Below, one piece after another: positions 1 to 4,833 of a stretch of DNA of 6,033 nucleotides; the first letter of the stretch is position 1; each line of letters starts with the position of its first letter. This stretch comes from Candidatus Kapaibacterium sp. (lineage in GTDB: Bacteria > Bacteroidota > Ignavibacteria > Palsa-1295): the NCBI GenBank assembly GCA_025450975.1, contig JANWLI010000104.1:1-6033 (forward strand). Direction: 5' to 3'. The translations under genes were made by a program, and so were the position numbers. The notes beneath the pieces are model-generated. The model was given only the letters and a program-made list of their open reading frames with translations. It made no database searches and was not told the DNA's origin.

Positions 1-1
1 G

Positions 2-211
2 CAATTAGACGGCGAAGACGGATTTATCCTGGCCGAGCAGGATATGGTCGTCGTACCGGACCAGCCGGTCAAGCGTCGTCGCGGCCGTCCATCGAAGGCA
101 GAGGTCGAGGCCCGCAAGCTTGCTGCAGACCAGCAGAAGCCAGAGGTTGAGGCTGAGCCGGAGAAAGAACAAGAAGTTGAAGCAACGCCCCCGGAAACCC
201 CGGAACAATAA
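2..211 (+). CDS. C-terminal tail of an unidentified protein with an AT-hook-like motif (5' partial)
   Basis: The frame is open from the left edge to TAA at 209-211 and gives 69 residues; the start lies outside the window. I do not recognise the protein. After a short acidic/hydrophobic part (DGFILAEQDMVVVPDQP) comes a basic cluster KRRRGRPSK (residues 24-32, bases 71-97), whose RGRP core is that of an AT-hook, a short motif that binds the minor groove of AT-rich DNA. The remaining ~35 residues are rich in Glu, Pro, Ala and Gln and are probably disordered. Codon use resembles the rocA gene, and the frame ends just before a strong terminator, so I regard it as a real gene end rather than a chance frame. 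A DNA- or RNA-binding role is inferred from the basic motif only; similar tails occur on otherwise unrelated proteins. Confidence 0.72.
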   Translation, partial: QLDGEDGFILAEQDMVVVPDQPVKRRRGRPSKAEVEARKLAADQQKPEVEAEPEKEQEVEATPPETPEQ

Positions 212-220
212 AAACAAAAA

Positions 221-246
221 GGCGGGTTAACAACCCGCCTTTTTTT
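221..246. terminator. Rho-independent terminator, likely bidirectional
   Basis: A perfect 8-bp stem, GGCGGGTT (221-228) pairing with AACCCGCC (232-239), encloses a three-base AAC loop. Seven T (240-246) follow on the + strand, and an A-rich run (211-220, broken by one C) precedes it, which reads as a U tract on the - strand. It starts 9 bases after the stop codon of the left-hand gene and lies 26 bases beyond the stop of the convergent small gene at 273-530, so it can end transcripts from both sides. Confidence 0.93.
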
Positions 247-272
247 ACCCGTGAATTAGTGGGGACCATTAG

Positions 273-530
273 TTAGTTTTTCACTATACCAACAGCTTGT
301 GCCATATTCTTTGGGGATCCACCCTGGGGAACGTGCGAAGTCGAATGCTTCTTTACGTCCATCCCAAGCGCTAAAAGCGTCTTATAATTTGGGTCGGAGA
401 CTGCGGCTGCGGTTGTTTTGGTATCAGCTGCATCTTTTGCCTTCGTTGCTTCGGTCGTGGTTTCTGCAAACACGGAAGCACCAAATGCGGAGAGAGCGAA
501 CATTGCCATGAGAACTGTCTTTTTCATCAT
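273..530 (-). CDS. Small secreted protein of unknown function
   Basis: An 85-residue protein that I cannot assign to a family. The N-terminus is a clear Sec signal peptide: MMKK, a hydrophobic core (TVLMAMFALSAFGASV), and a likely signal peptidase I site after VFA (residue 22). The mature part would be about 63 residues: first a Thr/Ala/Lys/Asp-rich low-complexity stretch (residues 23-45), then a more ordinary C-terminal part containing SDPNYKTLLALGMDVKKH and ending GIVKN. No membrane segment follows the signal, and the mature part has no Cys. Two consecutive ATG codons (528-530 and 525-527) could each be the start; neither has a recognisable Shine-Dalgarno site, and a TATACA sequence lies only three bases upstream of the first. 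The gene is divergent from rocA and convergent with the left-hand gene across the shared terminator. A periplasmic or extracellular location is inferred from the signal peptide. Confidence 0.82.
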   Translation of the reverse strand: MMKKTVLMAMFALSAFGASVFAETTTEATKAKDAADTKTTAAAVSDPNYKTLLALGMDVKKHSTSHVPQGGSPKNMAQAVGIVKN

Positions 531-533
531 ACT

Positions 534-539
534 TGTATA
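534..539 (-). promoter_or_regulatory. Possible -10 element (TATACA) of the small secreted protein gene
   Basis: On the - strand TATACA is followed by AGT and then ATGATG. If it is a -10 box, transcription would begin at or inside the double ATG, so the mRNA would have almost no leader. No convincing -35 box is seen at 16-18 bases spacing (TGTAGA is the best at 17). The call rests on position and on a similar arrangement at two other genes in this window. Confidence 0.25.
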
Positions 540-649
540 AGAAATAGAAATTGTAATCTACATAGGTAGCTAACGTGCTGCGAAGGAAGTAGTTACTAAC
601 AGTTCGGTGATTTGTTTTTCATGGTCGAATCCAACTTGCGGTTTCACTG

Positions 650-678
650 TTTACGGTCGCTCTTGGAATCGTTATATA
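650..678 (+). promoter_or_regulatory. Candidate promoter of the rocA cluster
   Basis: TTTACG (650-655, four of six matches to TTGACA) and TATATA (673-678, four or five of six to TATAAT depending on how the overlapping TATAGT is read) are separated by 17 bases. The predicted transcription start would be around 684-686, directly at the rocA ATG (686). No Shine-Dalgarno sequence lies before that ATG, which is consistent with a very short or absent leader. The remainder of the 531-685 gap shows no strong hairpin, riboswitch-like fold or tRNA by eye. Confidence 0.35.
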
Positions 679-685
679 GTACTAC

Positions 686-2308
686 ATGTCTAAAAAACTT
701 TCACCCTTTAAGAACGAAACGTATAGGGATTTTTCACAGCCGAAAGAGCGCAAAGCGATGGAGCGTGCGCTTGCTGAGGCTCGCCAAAAGCTTAATCAGC
801 GCTATCCGCTGATCATCGACGGCGAACGGATCTTTACCGACGAGTCGATCGTCTCGCACAATCCTGCACGTCCACAGGAAGTAGTCGGCCGGTTCTCCAA
901 AGGCACCGTCAATCATGCGCAGCAGGCACTTGACAGCGCATCGGCCGCATTTGAAAAATGGAAGAATGTATCGGCGAATAAGCGAGTAGAGATCGTCATG
1001 AAGGCAGCCTCGATCGCCCGCAAACGCCGGTATGAGATCAATGCCTGGATGGTACTCGAAGTCGGCAAGAACTACCTTGAAGCCGATGCCGATACTGCCG
1101 AAGCGATCGACTTCCTCGAATACTATGCCCGCCAGATGCATCGCCTTGCAGGCGAGCAGCCTGTCGTCAAGAACAAGGGCGAAGATGGATATATGGAATA
1201 TCTGCCGCTTGGCGTTGGCGTCGTTGTTCCGCCGTGGAATTTCCCGTTCGCCATTCTCGTCGGCATGGCAAGCGCTGCTATCGTCAGCGGCAACACAGTC
1301 GTTGTCAAGCCTTCAAGCGATAGCCCGATGATGGGCTGGCTCTTTGCCGACATCATGGAGCAGGCAGGCCTGCCGAAGGGCGTGCTCAACTTCTTTACCG
1401 CTCCGGGCGGAGAAGTTGGCGATCACCTCGTGAAGAGCCCGATCACCAGATTTGTATCGTTCACCGGCTCGAAAGAAGTTGGCCTGCATGTGAATCACCT
1501 CGCAGCAACTCCACAGCCTGGGCAGAAGTGGATCAAGCGCGTCGTTGCGGAAATGGGCGGCAAAGACGGCATCGTCGTTGCCAAAGATGCAGACCTCGAC
1601 GAGGCTGCCGATGGTATCGTCGCAGCTGCGTTTGGATTCCAGGGACAGAAGTGCTCGGCATGTTCGCGTGCGATCGTCGAGCGGCCGATCTATAATAAGT
1701 TGCTGGCGAAGATCGTTGAGAAGACGAATGCGCTCGAGATCGGCGATCCGAGTGACAATAAGAAGGTCGGTCCCGTCGTCAGCCAGCGCGCGCAGAAGAA
1801 GATCCTCGAGTATATCGAAGTAGGGAAGAAAGAGGGCCGTCTTGTTGCCGGTGGCTCGACCCTCGATGGCGGCTACTACATCAAGCCAACAGTTATCGCT
1901 GATATTAAGCCCGATGCACGTCTCGCACAGGAAGAGATCTTTGGCCCGGTGCTTGCAGTTATTCCCGTCGATAATTTCGACGAAGCGCTCGAAGTTGCCA
2001 ACAATACGGAGTTTGGTCTGACAGGCGCCGTCTACACGAAAAGCCGCTCAAAGCTGGATCGTGCAGCGAAAGAATTCTTCGTCGGCAATCTGTACCTCAA
2101 TCGCAAATGTACCGGGGCGCTTGTCGGCGTCCATCCGTTCGGCGGATTCAACATGAGCGGCACGGATTCGAAAGCCGGTGGCCCTGATTATCTCCAGCTC
2201 TTCCTGCAGGCGAAGGTTGTCGCGGAGAAAGTTAGTAAGAAGTCAGGTCATAAGTCAAAAGTTAAAAGTAAAAAGTCAAAACGTCGGGATTCAGGGGCAG
2301 GTATTTAA
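686..2308 (+). CDS. rocA: L-glutamate gamma-semialdehyde (delta-1-pyrroline-5-carboxylate) dehydrogenase, RocA type
   Basis: Cytoplasmic aldehyde dehydrogenase oxidising glutamate-gamma-semialdehyde (in equilibrium with P5C) to glutamate with NAD+, the last step of proline and ornithine/arginine breakdown. The 540 residues resemble Bacillus RocA (about 515) along the whole length: N-terminal YPLIIDGERIFTDE (40-53), EADADTAEAIDFLEYYARQM (132-151), oxyanion-hole Asn185 in PPWNFP, nucleotide-binding Lys208 in VVKPS, FTGS (259-262), general base Glu289 in AEMGGKD, nucleophile Cys323 in GQKCSACSR, EEIFGP (416-421), and the family C-terminal block FGGFNMSGTDSKAGGPDYL (485-503). ATG 686 is chosen because the conserved RocA N-terminus begins soon after it; no Shine-Dalgarno is visible. 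From about residue 515 it carries a Lys/Ser-rich tail of some 25 residues, encoded by heptanucleotide repeats and absent from typical RocA. It lacks the PRODH domain of PutA fusions, so proline dehydrogenase must be encoded elsewhere. The stop overlaps the next start. Confidence 0.95.
   Translation: MSKKLSPFKNETYRDFSQPKERKAMERALAEARQKLNQRYPLIIDGERIFTDESIVSHNPARPQEVVGRFSKGTVNHAQQALDSASAAFEKWKNVSANKRVEIVMKAASIARKRRYEINAWMVLEVGKNYLEADADTAEAIDFLEYYARQMHRLAGEQPVVKNKGEDGYMEYLPLGVGVVVPPWNFPFAILVGMASAAIVSGNTVVVKPSSDSPMMGWLFADIMEQAGLPKGVLNFFTAPGGEVGDHLVKSPITRFVSFTGSKEVGLHVNHLAATPQPGQKWIKRVVAEMGGKDGIVVAKDADLDEAADGIVAAAFGFQGQKCSACSRAIVERPIYNKLLAKIVEKTNALEIGDPSDNKKVGPVVSQRAQKKILEYIEVGKKEGRLVAGGSTLDGGYYIKPTVIADIKPDARLAQEEIFGPVLAVIPVDNFDEALEVANNTEFGLTGAVYTKSRSKLDRAAKEFFVGNLYLNRKCTGALVGVHPFGGFNMSGTDSKAGGPDYLQLFLQAKVVAEKVSKKSGHKSKVKSKKSKRRDSGAGI
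2249..2284 (+). repeat. Imperfect heptanucleotide tandem repeat at the 3' end of rocA
   Basis: Consecutive units read CATAAGT, CAAAAGT, TAAAAGT, AAAAAGT and then CAAAACGT (8 bases); a related AAGAAGT lies just upstream at 2237-2243. The consensus is roughly NAAAAGT. Because seven is not a multiple of three, the repeat passes through all three codon phases; in the rocA frame it encodes a Lys/Ser/Val run (HKSKVKSKKSKR). Base composition is sharply more A-rich than the surrounding gene, which suggests repeat expansion or insertion into the gene end rather than inherited coding sequence. Confidence 0.75.
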
Positions 2309-2310
2309 TG
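2293..2310 (+). promoter_or_regulatory. Shine-Dalgarno-like site and TAATG stop-start overlap
   Basis: AGGGGCAGG (2293-2301) lies six bases before the ATG at 2308-2310, and the rocA stop TAA (2306-2308) shares its last A with that ATG. The arrangement indicates one mRNA and probably translational coupling. It is the only start in the window with a purine-rich site that looks like a ribosome binding site. Confidence 0.6.
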
Positions 2311-3282
2311 CTCCGCACCTACATCGATGCAATTAACGATGCGCTCCATGTCGAAATGGAGCGCGATCCGTCAGTATTCTGCATCGGTGAAGATATTGGT
2401 CCCTACGGCGGTGCATTCAAGGCGACGAAAGGTCTCTACGCTAAATTTGGCGAAACCCGTGTGATCGATACGCCGATCGCCGAGGCCGGGATTATTGGGA
2501 TGGCTATTGGTGCGGCGCTCTGCGGTTATCGTGCAGTTGCAGAAATGCAGTTTGCAGACTTCATCACAAACGGCTTCAACGAAGTTGTCACTGTCGCTGC
2601 GATGACTGCCTACCGCTGGGCATTACCGGTTCCGATCGTCATCCGCTGCCCAAGCGGCGCGGGACTCAGCGGCGGCCCATTCCATTCGCGTAACCCGGAA
2701 GTCTGGTTTGCTCATCAGCCGGGGCTAAAGGTTGTTTGTCCCTCGACGCCGGAAGATGCGAAGGGATTGCTCATCGCAGCGATCCGCGATCCGAATCCTG
2801 TGATGTACTTCGAACATAAGCGGCTCTACCGCTCGCTGAAATCGGAAGTGCCCGATGGCGAGTATGTCGTCGAGCTTGGCAAGGCACGAATTGTCAGAGA
2901 GGGAAATGACGCGACGATCCTCACCTATGGCGGCACAGTGCCGATGGCGCAGGAAGTTGCCGACGAGTTTGCATCGAACGGAAAGGGAAATATTGAAGTG
3001 ATCGATCTACGCTCGCTTGTACCGCTCGATAAAGATGCGATCTATGCAAGTGTCCGTAAAACGAATCGCGTACTTGTCCTCCACGAAGATAATCTCACAG
3101 CCGGCTTTGGTGCAGAGCTCGTGGCGCTGGTGACTGAGTTTGCGTTTGAATCGCTTGACGCGCCTGTGATGCGTCTGGCCTCGTTCGATAGCCCCGTGCC
3201 ATTCGCGCCGAATCTGGAGAAGATGGTGCTGCCGGCAAAAGGCGAATTGACGTCAAAGCTTGATCAGCTATTATCCTACTAA
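2308..3282 (+). CDS. 2-oxoacid dehydrogenase E1 component, beta subunit (branched-chain type)
   Basis: 324 residues, the full length of a stand-alone E1 beta. With E1 alpha it forms the thiamine-diphosphate-dependent decarboxylase of a cytoplasmic 2-oxoacid dehydrogenase complex, which transfers the acyl group to lipoyl-E2. N-terminal transketolase-like pyrimidine-binding domain: FCIGEDIGPYGG (24-35), TPIAEAGIIGMAIGAA (55-70) with the conserved Glu59 expected to contact the TPP aminopyrimidine, and GGPFHSRNPEVWF (122-134) with the active-site-region His126. C-terminal transketolase domain: DATILTYGG (201-209), VIDLRSLVPLDKDAI (231-245), ending PNLEKMVLP. FEHKRLYRSLKSEVPDGEY (168-186) resembles the branched-chain enzyme (Bacillus BfmBAB, Pseudomonas BkdA2) more than pyruvate dehydrogenase, so 2-oxoisovalerate and related acids are the likely substrates; a pyruvate or acetoin enzyme cannot be fully excluded. 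ATG 2308 gives the standard N-terminus. No E1 alpha, E2 or E3 gene is adjacent, which is unusual. Confidence 0.92.
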   Translation: MLRTYIDAINDALHVEMERDPSVFCIGEDIGPYGGAFKATKGLYAKFGETRVIDTPIAEAGIIGMAIGAALCGYRAVAEMQFADFITNGFNEVVTVAAMTAYRWALPVPIVIRCPSGAGLSGGPFHSRNPEVWFAHQPGLKVVCPSTPEDAKGLLIAAIRDPNPVMYFEHKRLYRSLKSEVPDGEYVVELGKARIVREGNDATILTYGGTVPMAQEVADEFASNGKGNIEVIDLRSLVPLDKDAIYASVRKTNRVLVLHEDNLTAGFGAELVALVTEFAFESLDAPVMRLASFDSPVPFAPNLEKMVLPAKGELTSKLDQLLSY

Positions 3283-3286
3283 GCTC

Positions 3287-3766
3287 ATGCCTGTTATCAC
3301 CCTGGAGACAGTGATCGATGCGCCTATTGAACGTTGTTTCCAGCTTTCCCTCTCAGTCGACCTCCATAAGTTAAGTGCATCGCAGACAAATGAGAAAGCA
3401 GTTGCAGGAGTAACTTCGGGTCTTATGGGGCTCGGAGATACGGTAACATGGGAAGCGAAGCACTTTGGTATTGTGATGCGTATGACTTCTGCAATTACAG
3501 CCTATCACAGCCCTGATTATTTTGTTAGCGAGATGACGAAGGGGACGTTTAAAAAACTACATCACCAGCATCTATTTAGTGTGAATGTCTCGGGTAAAAC
3601 ATTGATGAAGGACATATTTGAGGTTGAAGCCCCGCTGGGAATTCTAGGCACTATCGCTGAAAAAGTATTTCTCGTTAACTACATGAGAAAATTCCTGCAG
3701 ACACGCAACGATTGTATCAAGCGAGTTGCGGAGAGCGAAGAATGGAGAATGTTGATTCCTCAATGA
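3287..3766 (+). CDS. SRPBCC-fold (START/Bet v1-like) ligand-binding family protein
   Basis: 159 residues without signal peptide or membrane segment, hence cytoplasmic. The N-terminus ITLETVIDAPIERCFQL (4-20) is the typical first strand and helix of the SRPBCC (polyketide cyclase/Bet v1-like) fold; TVTWEAKHFGIVMRMTSAITAYHSPDYFVSEMTKGTFK forms the strand series, HLFSVN and MKDIFEVEAPLGILG follow, and a long C-terminal helix (about LVNYMRKFLQTRNDCIKRVAES) closes the pocket. The ligand is unknown; these proteins bind small hydrophobic molecules and few have been studied. I chose ATG 3287, four bases after the E1 beta stop, because the fold begins at once; a TTG at 3260 in the same frame would add nine residues and overlap E1 beta by 23 bases. 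No Shine-Dalgarno site is obvious, so re-initiation after E1 beta is plausible. The base composition is more AT-rich than the two upstream genes. It ends 14 bases before the stop of the convergent lipoprotein gene, with no hairpin between. Confidence 0.85.
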   Translation: MPVITLETVIDAPIERCFQLSLSVDLHKLSASQTNEKAVAGVTSGLMGLGDTVTWEAKHFGIVMRMTSAITAYHSPDYFVSEMTKGTFKKLHHQHLFSVNVSGKTLMKDIFEVEAPLGILGTIAEKVFLVNYMRKFLQTRNDCIKRVAESEEWRMLIPQ

Positions 3767-3780
3767 TCAAATACTGCTCC

Positions 3781-4785
3781 CTACGGCAACGGTACGACGG
3801 ACAACTTCGCACCTTCGCGAACGACTGCAAGGTGCTTGCTATCGTTGGAGAGATAGAATCCGTCCGCACCTTCAGTACCAGGTATCGGAATGATACTTCC
3901 AGAGCCAATATCTTTTAACACACAACGTTTTGTGCGAGCTTCCCAGAATACTACTTTCTTCCCGCCAGCAACTACTGCATAGGTGCTGTAATAGTTGTCC
4001 AGTTCTTGCAAGGCGTCAATAAAGCCGACATCGGTTCGAAAACGATTTACGCTATAGCCGGTCATGCCATCGGTGATGAAAAAGAAATCCGGACAGTCGA
4101 AGACAACTTTTGGGCTTGTCAGCGAGATGGTCATGGGTAAATGGAAGACCCGCTGGACTTGGTAGTAGGAATCGCGTACTAACATTTTCGTTGAAAAGGT
4201 CGAATCGGATTCGAGCGTGGCCAGTCTTCCATTGGAAAGCAGGAGAGGGAATTCGTAGAAAAAACGGAAGCCTGTATTAATTTGCAGGAGTGTATCAATG
4301 GTTATGCCTGAAGGGCCAATTGTAGCTAAAGCAAAGGTATCAAGGCCATCGCCAAAACCCATATTGTCCGCTCTGCGAGAGAGAATGCATACATCTCGAT
4401 CCGGAGCATAGGAGATCACATCTGTATTTGGCGAGACGACTGTTTTGTTGTGTGTAGCGAGGTCGACAAGTGTGAGATCGCCAGATTCATCGAGCAAGGC
4501 CGTACGGCCGTCCAGCGACACATGGAGACTATTCCTCGTAGTGTAAGAATCGAATGAAATATGAAATTGCTCACGGACGCCCCCATTAAGGTCATAGATA
4601 CGGATAAAGAGATCCCGATCGTAGCCATTCGTAGTTGGTACACTTGTTAAAGCCAGCAACAACGAATCACCGGGAAGCCAGCGCATAGCTTCGATCTCCA
4701 CTTGGCGAGTATTAACCGAATCGTCGATGCTGTCGCATGAGCTGACGGCAACAAGCAGGGTGATCAGGAGCAGGGAGCGTCTCAT
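3781..4785 (-). CDS. Predicted lipoprotein with beta-propeller-like repeats
   Basis: 334 residues from ATG 4785-4783. Basic MRR, hydrophobic LLLITLLVA and lipobox VSSC place the lipidated Cys at residue 17, so the mature protein should be membrane-anchored outside the cytoplasm; an Asp follows the Cys. The rest has no transmembrane segment and shows strand-turn repeats like WD40/TolB-type propellers: MRWLPGDSLLLALTS, HVSLDGRTALLDESGDLTLVDLATH, YAPDRDVCILSRRADN, SNGRLATLESDS, YLSNDSKHLAVVREGAKLSVV. The number of blades cannot be counted reliably by eye, and there are no catalytic motifs. A binding or sensing role is inferred only from the fold. An in-frame TTG at 4792-4794 would add three residues, but ATG gives a normal signal peptide. 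The stop is TAG (3781-3783). The gene lies downstream of uvrA on the same strand, 48 bases away, and probably has its own promoter; it converges on the SRPBCC gene. It is more AT-rich than the dehydrogenase genes. Confidence 0.85.
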   Translation of the reverse strand: MRRSLLLITLLVAVSSCDSIDDSVNTRQVEIEAMRWLPGDSLLLALTSVPTTNGYDRDLFIRIYDLNGGVREQFHISFDSYTTRNSLHVSLDGRTALLDESGDLTLVDLATHNKTVVSPNTDVISYAPDRDVCILSRRADNMGFGDGLDTFALATIGPSGITIDTLLQINTGFRFFYEFPLLLSNGRLATLESDSTFSTKMLVRDSYYQVQRVFHLPMTISLTSPKVVFDCPDFFFITDGMTGYSVNRFRTDVGFIDALQELDNYYSTYAVVAGGKKVVFWEARTKRCVLKDIGSGSIIPIPGTEGADGFYLSNDSKHLAVVREGAKLSVVPLP

Positions 4786-4791
4786 ACTTGA

Positions 4792-4799
4792 CAAATATA
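4792..4799 (-). promoter_or_regulatory. Bacteroidota-type -7 promoter box (TATATTTG) of the lipoprotein gene
   Basis: Reading the - strand, TATATTTG matches the Bacteroidota consensus TAnnTTTG exactly and is followed by TCAAGT and the ATG at 4785. Transcription would then begin within a few bases of the start codon. A matching TTG at about -33 is not seen at the expected distance, which lowers confidence. The 4786-4833 gap between uvrA and this gene is AT-rich and contains no hairpin terminator that I can find. Confidence 0.4.
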
Positions 4800-4833
4800 A
4801 CTCGATATTTGTAATGTATCTGTACTGGGATAG

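Noticed and set aside
566..600. Similar words GTAGCTAAC and GTAGTTACTAAC in the divergent promoter region as a possible operator pair.
   Set aside because: The match is gapped, not palindromic, and occurs once; chance in AT-rich DNA is likely.
734..1141. A 135-codon open frame on the - strand inside rocA.
   Set aside because: rocA is conserved throughout this region, and the antisense translation resembles no protein I recognise.
1652..1669. Second Cys (Cys326) beside the catalytic Cys of RocA in GQKCSACSR.
   Set aside because: GQKCSAC is common in P5C dehydrogenases, including the animal ALDH4A1 group, so it is not an anomaly.
2237..2284. CRISPR-like or operator array in the A-rich repeat.
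   Set aside because: Units are seven bases without spacers or dyad symmetry; it is a simple tandem repeat.
3260..3286. Upstream TTG start for the SRPBCC gene.
   Set aside because: The extra residues ISYYPTKL are not part of the fold, there is no ribosome binding site, and ATG 3287 fits the first strand.
3767..3780. Terminator between the convergent SRPBCC and lipoprotein genes.
   Set aside because: Only 14 bases separate the stop codons and no inverted repeat with a T tract is present there.
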